A DNA stretch of 64,000 nt from Scortum barcoo (lineage: Eukaryota; Chordata; Actinopteri; Centrarchiformes; Terapontidae): contig CM041553.1 of the NCBI GenBank assembly GCA_023238725.1, positions 22,649,001-22,713,000 of the forward strand. The letters are read 5' to 3'. The notes under the pieces were generated by a model. The model ran no database searches. It saw nothing but the letters and a program-made list of their open reading frames with translations, and was not told the DNA's origin. The translations under genes and the position numbers were made by a program. Shown piece by piece: positions 40,201-52,868 of the stretch (the stretch's first letter is position 1; the number at the start of each line of letters is the position of its first letter).

Positions 40201-43200
40201 GAGAAATAAAAGGTGGTGATTCCAAGGAACTCATAAATAAGCGGCACATATTATAAAGTAAGAGTCAATACCAAATAAAGAAAAGTGTTCATAACTCACC
40301 TGTGATCAATGAGAAGGTGACTGTCCCATTTTCTCCTGCATCGAAATCTTTGGCAAACATATTTGTCACCAGTGATCTTGCTGGTAGACCAGCCCATATC
40401 TGCAATAAGGAGAGAAACATGTACAGTGCATTGTATTATAAAACATATGAAACACAGTGTAAAGATTTATATTATAAAGATTTATATTTGTGCTTCTGAT
40501 GTCTTTCCTGTCTTCATGTGAGTCAGTGTTGATGTATTTTTTAGTTGTTTTACATCACTGTGTAATATAGCACAGATACAATGCCATTTGACAGAAGAAG
40601 AAATAACTTAAATGAGCTGATCTTGGAAGCAAATGTGATCAAACTGCTGCTTTTCTGGGAAATGGGACAGTGGTGTCAGCTGACACACCGATCAGTGTTG
40701 AGCTGCGGGTCATTGCCAAAGCGCAGGTTTACATAGAAAACAATGGGAGTTGGTGTTTTGGCCAACAGTAAGTGCTCACAAGAGAGGAAGGAGATGATAG
40801 TTCCTTATGGTAAGACTATGGCAGAGAGTAGCCGTGGTAATAATAACACAGAAAAATGTTTTTTCATACATATAACGGCCATTAAAACAGTCACTAAGTA
40901 AACCACTGGGGTGAGACTGTTTTAGTCAACTACATTTTCCAAGAACAAAAATAAACTTTCAACATGTAAGCTGACATTGATGAAAAGTAATTTAAGCCTA
41001 AAAACATCTACAATTCCTGCTGAGGAAGTTTGTGTTAGAAAAAGAAGGAGAATGAATAATAATAAGGGATAAAAGGTGCTAAGAAAATAATGACAACACC
41101 TCTGGGTCAAATTCAGTAGGTACAACTTTTTTTGTAGGAGTGTTTTCTTCCTTGTTATAAGTTCAGTTTTATAGTAAGTTTTTATGGTGCTATAATCAAC
41201 AAGAAGACTTTGCTTACTTTCATAAAAAAAAAAAAAAAAATCCCCTGAAGAAAAGGAGGACCAAACAATAAACAGGTAAAATCCCAATATATTTACCTGA
41301 ACATTAAGCTCCTTGCTGGCAGGCAGGTGTGTAAACTGTGGAGAGTTGTCATTGATGTCGGTGACCAGGATGTGAACGGTGGCGGTGGCATTGAGACGAG
41401 GGCGGCCCTGGTCTGTCACCATCACCTTCAGGCTGTGCTGGCTGTGCTGCTCCCGGTCCAGCGCCACCCAGTTGATAATTTCACCTGGAGGAGAAATGAG
41501 AAGAGACACGAAGGTGAAGAGAGTGTGGAGAAATATGTCCTTCAGATGGTGTTATGAATGTGAGTCTTTTTACCTGTTTTCGAGTTGATGCGAAAGAACT
41601 TCCCATCTGAGAGCAGGATGTAGGAAAGCTGGGCGTTTTTCCCAGAATCCTTATCCACAGCCTTGACTGTTCCCACCAGGCCTTGCGGCGACGACCCCTC
41701 TGACACGGTGAAGTAGTAGACCTTGCTGCTGAACACTGGGGCATTGTCATTGATGTCCAGAACCAGCACCGTCACTGTGGCCGTAGCCGTGGTGTTCGCC
41801 AGTGAGGCCTCCTTGGCTGTGGCCAACACCCGGAAACGAAACATAGATTCTGCCTCATAGTCGAGATTGTCGGAGAGATACAACCAGCCTGTCTTCGGGT
41901 GAATCCGAAACGGAGCAGGAGGAAATCCGGCCTCCGCCTCCAATGAATAGATGAGTCTGGAGTTTGACATGTGAGCTTCCCGGCTCCAGTGCGCCCTCAC
42001 CTGGATGACCCTCGAATCTTTCCTGTAGCCCTCGCCTATCTCCACCTGGTAGACCAACGTCTCAAAGGCCAGGCTGTCCCTGGTAGTGGTGCGATCCACA
42101 TTGACTGCGAGGGTCAGTGTAGAGCTCAGGGGAGGTTCTCCTTCGTCTTTAGCCACGATTTCCAGGCTGTACCTCTGCGGATGATCCACCTGTAAACTCT
42201 GATTCAACGTAACTGTCCCAAGGTTGGGGTCAACGACAAAAACACCATTCCTGGTGCTCTTCAGGTGATACTGCACCCTCCCATTGGCACCGCTGTCATA
42301 GTCGTGTGCGTGGGCGATGAACAACACCGTGCCTGGGAGAGTGTTCTGAGACACTGTGATGGTGTCGCTGAGTTTGGGGAAAACAGGAGCGTTGTCATTA
42401 ATGTCAGCGATCGTGATGTTGACCTGGGTGGTGCTGTACACTGGAGAGGTGTCAGTGTAGGACTGAAGAACCAGCAGGGCGTACGGCTGCGACTCGTGGT
42501 CCAGAGGTTTGATGTTGCTGATGAGGCCGGACTTCGGGTGAACAGAGAACAAGCTCTGAGGATCTCCAGAGGAGATTCGGTAGGAAACAGATTCAGTGAA
42601 GTCTGTAAAGAAAAAGAGTTTTTATTGATTGATGGACAACAAAACATTAAAAGGGTGGGTCTAGTTAATTACAAATTAAATCTCTCACTTGCCTTTAGTG
42701 TTTGCATTTAGCCATACGAATAGTTTTGTACATTCAAAATAAGAAGCTGTCAAAATAGCTATATTCAAAGTCGTAACATGTGCTGTATGTTAAATATTTA
42801 TAATAAAAATTTCTTCCCCACAGTAACAGTAGTCAGGTTCACATCATTTATATTTTCTTATAATTTATAGTTTGTATTTTCTTATGCATCGAGGAGAAAT
42901 AAGCTATAAGTAATGCAAATATACTATATGCCACGTGAATAGACAGCACACACAAATTAAGCGACATTAAGTAATTACAGTGTCAGTCAGGAGATCTCAT
43001 TAATCCCCTCTAAGTGTTTGTTGTCTTCAGCAGTAATTACAAACCACTGAAACAAGCAGAGAGCTTAAGGGAACCTGACCCCTGTCAAACAGGCCCAATT
43101 CTGTTGTTTCCGCCTTAAGTCACGCTAATCTGCTAATTGATCAGACAACCTTAAATGACTGTCTAGTGTAGTGGAGTGGTTCAACTGTTGAAGGGACTCA

Positions 43201-46200
43201 GTGGGGTTAGTGGCGACGTAACAAGTGTACGCTGAAGGGCTAATCCTAGAAAACTCCACAGAGTGAGGAGACTCCTGCCAACATTATTGTAGATCAAATA
43301 TTACACAGAATATGAGCTCACTCAGAGGTCATATTTTTACATTGACAGTCTGTAAAATGTTACTCACCTTTAACTGCAACTACATCAAACAAACCCACCA
43401 AACAAACACCGTTACAATACACAGATTTATAATAACCATAAATCCTACACCAATGCAGGTGTATATTTATGACGGGGCTATATCTGACCTCCAATGATGA
43501 ATGATGAAACAATAAAGTGCACGATTGTTTTTGACCTTTTATCATCTGTACGTGTGGCTAAGTAGGATTAAAGATTAAACTGCAGGCGTCCTCTTTGCTG
43601 CTCGCCTCTTCATGACTGAGAGGAGATTTGGACAATGACAATTATCGCTCAGTTGTCTTTGTCACAATCATCCATCAGGACAAATCTAGCTTAAATACTG
43701 CATTTCTGCATCGTCCAGCATGGAAGACATTTTCCATTTAGGTCAGTTATTTAATGTTATTTAGAATTTTTTTTTTGGCTTAAACTGAAGTAGTTAAATT
43801 AAAAGTTAATGCTATGAGAAATAATCGTTGGAGTACATTTGCTTACCCTCCTTATATCAATCAGCCAGATGACTTGCGCGGGAAATGTTAATTACATTTG
43901 TTTTCGTGAATTTCAAGAGTAATTGTGCAATTTCTACTTCAGCTTATCTGCAGCACGTTCCAGCACAAGATAAAACATTTTTAAAATCACCAGTCCAGCA
44001 TTTCTTTTGACTGTGAGAGGAAACACTGACACACAGAGAGGTGACAGAGATGACAACCGTGCCATTTGAGGACAACTGGTGGAGATGTTCATACACTAAT
44101 ACTCTTTTCAAGTTTAAGCTAAATTTAAACATCTTGTTTTAGGTTCCAATTTTATCATCACAGGTGCTGTGATCACTCCTAATGTATCATATAGTACTCG
44201 ACATTTTCCTTTTGCAATTTTATTCGAACTTCTAAGTGTAAGGATGCAATTTCTGCTTTATAAAGAGGCTTGGGTGCTGCGTGAGAGATGTGAGGTAACC
44301 GGACAGATATAGGCTGGTGTTATTTTACCAACAGGAAGTTGGTAGTTATTGTAGTTTGGCCCACTTATCAATACTGTCAATACTGTTGGAGCTGCAACAC
44401 ACACGCTGAGACACACAGCGTCAACGTACTGCTTCTGAGTCACAAATAAATACACAGACATGATATATATGTTTGCATATTGCAAATTCAGGGTGACTTA
44501 CACTTTCAGATGATATAATTATCTCTGCTATCTATCATAAATTAAAAACCTAAAATATAAGAAATCATAGAAAAAAGACATTCCTCACAACTCCACAGTT
44601 TGTCTGACAATCGTCTTGTTCTTAAGGTTTCTTCCATATGAGAAGATGTTGCAAAGGAAAAACTAACAGAAGATTTGGCATCACTTCCAATGGTACAGGC
44701 ACAAAATGTAGACACAAGAAACTGGGATTATTGTCAGATAAATCGACCACATCCGGCTGATTCTCATTTCACTCTGTTTAATAAAATGAATATTTGTTGT
44801 CACAACTTGCAGACCATGTAGAGAGATTTGAGCCTTATAATTCATAAAAAAAGCCAGCGACACACTCACCTGCTGGGTTTATGGCCTCCACTTTACCCAG
44901 AGACATCCCTGGCGGCGCGTCCTCGGGCACCGTGAAGGAGTAGCGTGACCTCTGGAACACAGCTGGAGCCTGGGCGCTGCGTAAAACATTGATGGTGACC
45001 TCTGCAGGCTTGACTGAGGTCAAGCCCTCCCCGTCCTGAGCCGTCACTGAGAGCTTCACACTGGCCTCACCCAGGTGGGTCAGAGTCGAGGTCAGGAAGA
45101 GCATTCCTACAGAGACCGAAAAACAAAGTTTAAAGTTTCAGTCATTAAGGTTTAACAGACAGGAAATACAGTCCTTACAAAGATTTTACCTAATTTCAAT
45201 AACAATTACTTAATAGAAGGTCTGTCATTTTTCTTTCTTTTCCTTTACCTGAGACACATTTATAACAGTAAAACAGCCTTATTGTCATTATTATTATTAT
45301 TAGACCTTTTTAATTGGCTGATTATGTAAATCATTTTTAAACCAAATATGCCTTTTTTTCTATGGTGAGGATTATTTTTATATCACTATAAAATACATAA
45401 ATTATGTGGTTTTGGACAATTGGTCTCCAGGAAATTATACTTTATACTATTTTCTATTTTTTCTGATATTTTATGGACAAAATAATTATCAATTAATGTA
45501 GAAAATAATCATCAGATAAATAATGAATCTGATTGTTAGCTGCAGCCGTGATTGAGATTAAATCTTCAGCTGTTGAGATGCACATAAAAGATATTTGATT
45601 TTCAAAACAACACCCAGTTAAAACATAAAATTTAAAACAATGACTAAATGTACCATTTTCCAAATTCTTAAAAAACTGACTTTGCTCAAAACCACATTTT
45701 TAACACGCTGCTCTGATAGTAATCACATCGACTTCAGTCAACATTTAGTTTACTGCATTAATAAACTAAACAACTGTGTGATGACAGATGGGTCGGGATC
45801 GTGACTAATTTTTGTCACCTAAGCTTATCTTGCAACCTCATCCATGGCAATAAACATTATTATGAAAGCCAACTACGATCTCAGAAAATCAACACTACAA
45901 TATTTACTGTTCAGGAGGAACTGCTTCAAATAGCCCTGATTAAAAATGGTTCTACTTGTTTAAATTTCTTTGCAGTATCACGTTGTGGCTGAGTGAGGAT
46001 CTTATCTCACACTCTGCCACATGGGGATATAAAGCTTTGGGCTTTTCGCATCACCCCCGCTGAGCAGTGACACTGGCAATCATATCACGGGGACTTACAC
46101 ACATTAAGTAGTTGTTTATCCCTGAATACTGGGAGTGCCAGTCACACAAGTTCAAGAGTGGTGAGTGGATCTATGTGACAAGTCACACTGACATTGATTC

Positions 46201-49200
46201 AGTCGTAACTGTGCACGTAACAACTACACTACTTTCTGTTTGCACGGTGTATGTTTCCATTATTACAAGACTTGTTGGATGGTGAGCGTAGAAAAAGACA
46301 GTGAAGTACTGAAGCACAGCAGATAGCACAGTACGGTGGCCCAGAGAGGCAAAAACATAATATTTCACAATGACTTTTAACTTACCTTTAACTAACTAAT
46401 CAGGAAACAACAAATAAAATCAGTCATTCACAAAAAATGTAACTTTTCTGTTTTGTGTTCATGTACTTTGTCCACTTTTTATTGTGTTTAACTCTATAAA
46501 GATTGCTTTACCTCACATTACAATTCATAAACCACAGATTTATGAATTGCTAGAAGTTTATATATCTATTTATTTGTTTGAAAGTGCTGGGTGGCATTCG
46601 CTCTTCCGTTCAGCACAGCGCGACATGCTTCCACTTGGACGCAAAACAATAAAGATACCGAAAATTCAGCGTTTTTTTCTGCCTGCCCACCTGTTTGTTT
46701 GTCCAGCTCAAACAAATTGGACACGTCACCAGGAAGGACGTCATAGGTGACCTGTCCAAACCTGCCAGAGTCTCGGTCGGTGGCGATAACATTGAGGATT
46801 TCTGTGCCGGGCTGCGCGTGGCTGCTGATGCTCATGGTGTACTCGCTGGGGTTGAACACCGGAGAGTTATCGTTCAGGTCCTCTACCTCGATGTGCACGT
46901 AGGTTTGAGCGCTCAGGCCTCCCTGACATTTGAAAGGTGGGAGAAAAAAAGAGGAATTTATCAATTGCAATCTTGTTATGATCACAGAGCAGGGAGTACA
47001 AATGAAGGTCAGGTAACTAATTTTTCATAAATGAAGTCCACTCACTGGATCTTCAGCTTTGACCAGAATGTCATGGGTCGTCTGTCCCGAGTCTCGATCG
47101 ATATCCTGAAGGACACACAGCTCTCCGGTCTGTGGGTGGATTTTGAAGAGGGGGTGTTTGTCCTGCTTATCAAAGCCGTCCGACAGAGAGAAGAGCAGCG
47201 TGCCAAACTCAGGGCTGTCTGTGTCAGTGGCAACGACCTAAAGAAGAGTAAAAATACACTTTCAGTTTCATCTGAGTCACAGGAATAAAAATTACAGAAA
47301 GGCTGTTCAGTGTAGTAAAGTGTCAAGATGGAGGAAGCTGTTATTTAGGACTTATAAACTTTGGAGCTACTCAAACGTTCTCTTACTGGAATTGCATTCA
47401 ATGACTGACTCAAAAATATTGCAGTAGAAACAGTCAATCCAACTTTAGACACCCCACTGCTGCCAGAAATTAATCAACCTGAATGAAAAAAAGCCTTCAG
47501 AGAATTACTCATTGGAATTTTACATCTAGTTATCGAACGGTTAATTATGCTGGTTTCATGAGTGGAGTACGATAAAAGAGAAGATAAAAAAAAAAGTAAA
47601 TACTAAATCAAATAAAAAAATGAGGTCGTTTTTTCCTTGTCTTAAAATTATAAAGCTGTATTTGACTTTAATCCTTAATTTGCATGCACTCACCTTGACA
47701 TAAAGGTTGTTTTCTACTGTAAGCATTAACCTGTTGTATAATCCTCCATAAAGCTACTGGTAAAGTTTTTTTTATTTTTATTGCCAGTTAGGTAATAGAG
47801 TTTTGTCTTCAAAGAATTATTTGAATCTTTTAGTTCTGCAAAAGCAAGTCCACAGCATTACTATTCATATATATGCATTATCCCTGTACTTAATATATAC
47901 TTAACCACTGTGATCCAATTTGTTATCCTGATTTGTTATCATTATTAACATTTTTCCTTTTTTCTCATCTTCATTTATCTTTTCTCATTTATTTATTTTA
48001 TTTATATATACACCTATGCACACTCACACCTACAGAACAGTACAGAACTGCACATCTGTCACTGCAGATTAAACTGCAACTTAAAGATACCCAAATTATT
48101 TTGCTATAATATCTGCATGTAAATTCTGTTTTCACCCACTGTGCAATGTTAGGTCATGTTTCACTGATAAAAAAATCTTAACATTATTGTGCTTTTGTTG
48201 TGAGTACTACTTCTAACATGGGCTGAAAGTAGTAACACTAAATAAGCACAAGCACAGAGCCAAAGATGGACCGTCTTTGCCTCCTAACAAATATGTTATT
48301 TGCTTTGTTGTTTTTCTGATATCAAGGCAAACTAAATTAACATGAAACCTCAGTAACTCTTAACTCAAAGTGCACTTGCTTTCTCCAAAGCTTTTGAATG
48401 ACCCCACAGCCTCGGTGAATGGACATATATAAGTCTTGTAAATATATATATATAAATGTGTATTTATGTAGTTGGGGTGGCTATTTGTGCTGCACAAACA
48501 CTCATTGTAACCGACTCATGTACAATTTTAAGAAAAAAAAAAAAAAAAGATTTGTTCAGCTCTTCTGGCTCCATTTCTGTTAACAATAGCTCTACCCTCA
48601 TCTGTCATATGTCAGTGTTTAGTTGTGAATCATGGCACTTGTCATGTTCTGCCAGAGAAGGTCAACATAATAAAAGCATAAAAAATCCCCACAATCAAAG
48701 AGTATCGTTGTAGTGGAAGACGGCTAAACTGTCGAGTAAAGACACGCCTCACATCCAACGGAGATCGGAGATCTTTCATCTCCGCACACACACACACATT
48801 TTACAGATAGAGCGCTCACTTTCCAGCCATAAAGATGATATCATGTCAGACTTGATGAACTCTGATCAGAGGGACTTTTAGAAACATGGGTCAAGGTCTG
48901 ATGAGACGTGTAACTACACACACCCTGCACGCCATCTGAAAGCTTCCATCTGTAGTTAACGGACATTTTACAATTTAAACAAGCACGTATCTGCTTCCAT
49001 GTTAACATGTTAATGAGTATCAGAAGATTTAGTCTGAATGGTATATAATCTTTTTATGTATGAAATAATCTACTTGACATATTAAATCTGATGCACCACA
49101 AACTTAATCATGCTCAGGCCTTGGATTTCACATGAAGGGAAATCATAAGTTTTACACTTTTGTAAGTCACTATATCATTTTCCTTTTCGTAATTAAATTA

Positions 49201-52200
49201 AATTTTTTTCCTGAACAGTGAGTATTTACCAAGTGTGAATTGCTTTTGAATCGCATGCAACTTTTCTGGAGTTGAAATACATTAGAAAATAACTTTTCTT
49301 TTCTTCATCTTCATTTCTCAATTGGAAATAAATTCTGATTCCAAATCCTCAAATATTAAGATGTTCTGCTTCTTCCTATTTTAGATTATCGCTAATAATT
49401 TTGTGTTTTGGACTGTTGGTATACTGTCAAAATATATTTGACTTCATCATATTTAGCTTAATCTGAAGATAACTCAGAAGATGGTTCGATTATAGAAGCA
49501 GCCCTCGTTGCTTTCACTTTTCACCTCCAGCTTCTCCATGTTGTTTTTGAAGAGTATTGGCTCTTTCTGCAGAAGATCCACTGCTGTCAATGTGTTGCTC
49601 TGTAGAAGATCAACAGACAACCAAACAGTGTACTCTGCTGTTAATAAGAGTCCCACCTACTACACATGGATTTGATAGTTTCATGTTCTGGTTCTGTCAC
49701 ATTAGATCATTTACCACTAAAAGTTATTTCATTTTGACTTCACAGTAAAGGACCTGAGTGTGTATGCAAAGCAGCACTCGCACACCAGCCCAGGCTTGAG
49801 TTAGAACACCACAGCTAAAAAATACGTCACTGAAAAACAATGATTATTTTTTTCATTCTCTGCTGAATCATATTCAATGCAAAATATCAGTCATGTTCAC
49901 AGAGAAGGAATTGGTAAATAAGGCTTCTTTTGTAATGGGCTTCAGCTCGTGCCAGGCTGCAGGAGTGTGGTACCAGGCATCACATCTGTCATGTCAAAGC
50001 CACAGTGCTCAACTGGAAAGGGTGTGTGTGTGTGTGTGTGTGAGTTGTGTGAGTTAAGGAGGAACACTGATGTCTTTGTGCATACGGACTACAAGCTACT
50101 TTTGTCTTATGAGACGTAAGGAAAACAGAGCAAGAGAGAGAGAATAAGACAGTAAACATTTACACTAGAGACTTCTTTAAACTGCTAATTTACGGCCAAA
50201 TGTTTAAGATTTTACTGACAAAAAAACTAGTCAATGTCTACCTGAGGGAGCTGCCAAATTGGACTGTGTTGTTGAAGAGAGGCGTGCAAGATTTTTGCCG
50301 TATTTGATGTCAATTAGCAACTAATGATTACTCTCACTACTGATTAATCTGACCATGGTGACATAAGCAAAATACAAATATTTTATCTGACCAACAGTCC
50401 AAAACACAAATATGCTCGGTTTAGGCAAATAATCCCGACTGACTGCTGGAAAATGATGATCATTCAAAATCTTTGCCTGAATTTTGCATGAAATGTCTGA
50501 GATTTTCTGCTTCCATACAAAACAATGGGCGTGAATTTCCATTTGTGGCGCTCACAGCCTAGAAAAAAACATTACATTTGAAATGCTTAGTAGCAACATC
50601 TCTTCCAGTCACTCTGGATAATCCACAGTGTTATTTTTTCACTGGAACTACTTTCTTCCAGACAGTCACCAGGAAAACTGCTCACAGTGTGAAGTGTGGA
50701 TTATCGAGAGTGAGCAGGACAACGTTTCTGGAAAGAAATGTTGCCACCAAACATCTCAAACATTACTTTCATAGTGCTTTGACCACCAAAAATGAATTGT
50801 GATCACTTAAATTTTATTGGGTGCAGGGCATTATGGTGGCCTAAGACTTTAAGACACTGACCCTATAATTCCCCTGTCCAGCTTTGTACCTTTGTTGCTT
50901 GTCATTCCCCTTCACCTCCTCTCTCTGCATTTCTGTCAGCTCTGCACTGCACACTACTATCTAATAAAGGTATTAAAAAGCCCCCTAAAAAACTGTAAAG
51001 TGTACTATGGTGAAGGTAAAAATACTCAAAAAACTGGATGATTAAACAAAACTTTTTACAGGCCAAGAAGCCCATAATGGTGATAAAGTGTTATTTTTTT
51101 GTACTTTAAGCTAAATATTCGCCAACATACTTGCAAAAAGCAGCTCCCAATATCACTGTGCTCTGGTATGGACACGTTGTACAGCTGCTGCTGGAACACG
51201 GGCTCGTTGTCATTGACGTCCTCCACCAGCACAGTGACTGTAGCTGTGGATGACAGGGCCGGTTCGCCTCCATCAGTCGCCACCACCAGGAACCAGACCT
51301 CCATCTGGGTCTCTCTGTCCAGAGCCGCAGCCGTTGTGACCAGGCCCGACTCCGGGTCGATGCTGATCAGGCTGTCCTGGTTGGACTTGAGGATGGAGTA
51401 TCTGACCTCCGAGTTGACGCCTTCATCTGCGTCCCGAGCGTGCATCTGGATGAGGGAGCTCCCCTGAGGAGCGTCCTCAGAAATGCTGACGATGTACATG
51501 TCTTTTTCAAAAGCTGGGGGGCAATCATTGGTGTCGGCCACCCTTAGGAGGAAGACCATCTCACTGCTCAGAGGGGGGTTCCCAAAATCTGAGGCTTGAA
51601 CCTTCAGCTCATACAGATCCTTTTCTTCCCTGTCCAGCTCTGCATTGACACACAAAGCATACAGGAAATCATCTGTCTGCTTCAGGGTGAACTTCCCATC
51701 AACCCCCTCGAGCGTGACGGTGACCCTCTCCTCCTCAAGGTCAGGGTCCGACACCGAAACCCGTGCCACGTAGTCCCCAATCCCTGCTGCCTCTGACACC
51801 ACTGCATCTCCTGTCTCGCTGAGGAACAGCACGTTGATGGTCGGGCTGTTGTCGTTGATGTTGAGCACCTTCACGCCCACAAAGGCGCTGCTGTACTCAG
51901 GCTGAGCCCCGTTATCTCTGGCGCTGATGATCAACTCGTGGAAAGCCTGAACCTCATAATCGAGCGGCTTGTTGAGGTACACCACCCCACTGGTTTCGTT
52001 GATGGAGAAAACCTCATTGGTGTCGCTCTGCCGCCTGTTGATTTCATAAGTGATCCTTCCGTTCTCGCCCAGGTCGAGGTCGGTGGCGTGCACCTAACTT
52101 TTGGCACACAGCGGACATCACCGGAGCATCCTCAGGCAGCGAGGCGTGATACTCAGTCTGGCTGAACACAGGAGGGTTGTCGTTCTCGTCCAGGACGTGG

Positions 52201-52868
52201 ACGTTCACCTGAAGAGTCCCCGTCCTGGCTGGGATGCCGCCGTCGAAGGCCTCGATGGTGAGGGAGTAGAAGTCTTGCGTTTCTCTGTCCAGCATGCTCA
52301 AGAGGATGAGATCCAGGCTGGGGTGGTCCTCAGATCCGCTGCGATACTCCAGGCGGAACAACTCCCCCATCTCGCTCTCTGTAATCCTGTATCCCTGGGT
52401 ACCAAACTCGCCCTCATCCTCATCTTTAGCGCCTTCAAGCTGGAATCGACTTCCTGGGGGGCTCAGCTCTGACACCTCCAAGTCAACCTCCTCTGAGGGG
52501 AACACGGGTGAGTGGTCGTTCACGTCTTTCACCTCTATTCTCACTCTTATCATCTCGCCTGTGAGAGTGGCCGCCACGAACTCGTACCTGTCTCTGCTCT
52601 CTCGGTCCAGGACCACAGCGGTGGAGATGATCCCGGTGTCCGCGTCGATCTCCAAGTCTCTGAACACGTAAGAGTCTCTGCTCTCGGAGATGAAGAATCC
52701 AGTGCTGGGCCTGCTGAGCCCCGCGCCCAGATCCCCGACGATGGTTTTGGCGGGTAAGCCCTCTTTGACGGACAGCGTCAGGTTGAACACCTGCCCGAGC
52801 GACCGCGCGCAAAGCTGCGTCAGGACGAGCGTCCAAAGGAGCGCAGCCGCGGCGTTTTTCCGACCCAT
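22686..52868 (-). CDS. dchs2: Dachsous cadherin-related 2 (giant protocadherin), whole gene
   Basis: Twenty coding exons can be joined. Exons 1-10 are 52868-51131, 47237-47046, 46922-46691, 45106-44870, 42602-41574, 41484-41297, 40399-40300, 40196-40027, 39256-38413 and 38308-38069. Exons 11-20 are 34155-34021, 31988-31775, 31320-30442, 30356-30243, 29542-29329, 29224-29071, 28538-28407, 28322-28033, 27145-27004 and 25297-22686. All junctions are GT-AG, and phases agree once ten short insertions are discounted. The product is about 3274 aa: signal peptide, 27 cadherin repeats (the Dachsous number), one membrane segment and a tail of about 345 residues. Dachsous proteins bind Fat cadherins between cells and set planar polarity and tissue growth. 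Flanking sfrp2 and plrg1 support dchs2 over dchs1. The frame breaks may be assembly errors or real lesions. Confidence 0.93.
27004..31988 (-). CDS. dchs2: dchs2 exons 12-19 with clustered frame breaks
   Basis: The protein is readable as cadherin repeats about 16-23: VLDDNDNPPDF, LLDQNDNIPSF, VEDVNDNVPVC, VHLKGEHEGLQF, LLDMNDNAPVF, VVDVNDNSPAI and VLDVNDNAPVF. Frame breaks are short insertions at about 31826-31828 (1 nt), 31312-31313 (1), 31292-31293 (2), 31275-31276 (2), 31150-31154 (5), 31025-31032 (8), 29518-29519 (2), 29173-29176 (2) and 28509-28510 (1). Exon 14 (30356-30243), exon 18 and exon 19 are clean. Every exon keeps consensus splice sites, and removing each insertion restores the phase needed by the next exon. 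The start of exon 13 is also locally duplicated. Confidence 0.85.
27234..27435 (+). repeat. 3' end fragment of a LINE-type retroelement in dchs2 intron 18
   Basis: The text reads GAATGCAGCTAGGAGAATGA, then CCAGCCACGTGGACAACG, TTTTCTCCCTGCTGTGGTTG, GACACACTGAGCCAGCACTG and AGAGGCTCAGGAAGACA. It ends with a segment like CATTTCACTGTGACTGTACC and ATGTGACAAA. I recognise this order from memory as the 3' end of an abundant teleost non-LTR element (C-terminal NAARRMIKDPSHPDN-like coding, then a short UTR). It is truncated and non-functional. Confidence 0.6.
32370..32645 (+). repeat. Teleost interspersed repeat, family B, internally deleted copy in dchs2 intron 11
   Basis: Landmarks in order are TTAACATGCTGATTTGTAGC, AGGTATAACTTACCATGTTT, ACCATCTTAGCTTAGCATGG, GAGGCTGATGGGAATGGCAT, and after a gap TTTCAGTCTGGACTAAAGGG. 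It shares the left part with the inverted copy at 17.8-18.0 kb and the right part with the copy at 15.5-15.7 kb, so the middle of the element is missing here. Confidence 0.65.
34021..47237 (-). CDS. dchs2: dchs2 exons 2-11: cadherin repeats 6-15 and part of 16
   Basis: Ten exons with intact frame and matching phases (0,1,1,1,0,1,0,1,1,1 at successive exon ends). Repeat-ending motifs include VEDLNDNSPVF, IADINDNAPVF, VLDINDNAPVF, VTDINDNSPQF, VEDVNDHTPWF, LLDVNDNRPVF and VGDVNDQPPVF. Three linkers lack the DxNDN calcium motif: VLRSAQAPAVF (exon 4), VDRTTTRDSLAF (exon 5) and the exon 8/9 junction. This is also seen in Dachsous relatives and may give flexible, calcium-free joints. The largest internal exon is exon 5 (1029 nt). 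Confidence 0.92.
34664..34732. repeat. (ATTC)n plus short teleost repeat tail in dchs2 intron 10
   Basis: A run of CATTCATTCATTCATTCATC leads into TTCTAAACCTGCTTATCCTG and CACACAGGGTCGCAGGGG. This matches a common teleost tail of the form CTTCTAACCGCTTATCC...GGGTCGCGGGGG. The identification is from memory. Confidence 0.45.
37035..37200 (+). repeat. Degraded copy of the GGGCTTTACAG / CCTTAGAC family in dchs2 intron 10
   Basis: It reads TAGATCTATATAGCACAAAA, AAGGCTTTATAAACAGCACA, CAGTCCTCAGACCTTCAGTA, GGAAAA and finally GGATGGACATGCAGTGAGTG followed by CCATGTATACA. The same segment order as the well-preserved copy at 13.56-13.79 kb shows common origin, with heavy decay and deletions. Confidence 0.5.
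50022..50042. repeat. (TG)n microsatellite in dchs2 intron 1
   Basis: A short TG dinucleotide run in the largest 5' intron of dchs2 (51130-47238). That intron otherwise shows no recognisable coding or RNA feature. Confidence 0.85.
51131..52868 (-). CDS. dchs2: dchs2 exon 1: signal peptide and cadherin repeats 1-5
   Basis: The start at 52868 is chosen because a typical signal sequence follows (AAAALLWTLVLTQLC, cleavage near SLGQ). Five repeats end in VKDVNDHSPVF, VLDENDNPPVF, VLNINDNSPTI, VADTNDCPPAF and VEDVNDNEPVF. Calcium-binding LDRE and DxD-type motifs are present throughout. Codon 256 is followed by seven bases (52094-52100) that break the frame just before HATDLDLGENG. Without them the exon is 577 codons and ends in phase 0 at a GTATGT donor. 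The protein reads normally on both sides, so this exon is otherwise well conserved. Confidence 0.93.

Noticed and set aside
22686..52868. dchs2 as a pseudogene
   Set aside because: Ten frame breaks exist, but nine fall in one 3.6-kb patch and all look like insertions. Every splice site, the signal peptide, the membrane segment and the 870-codon last exon are intact. I kept it as a gene with a quality warning.
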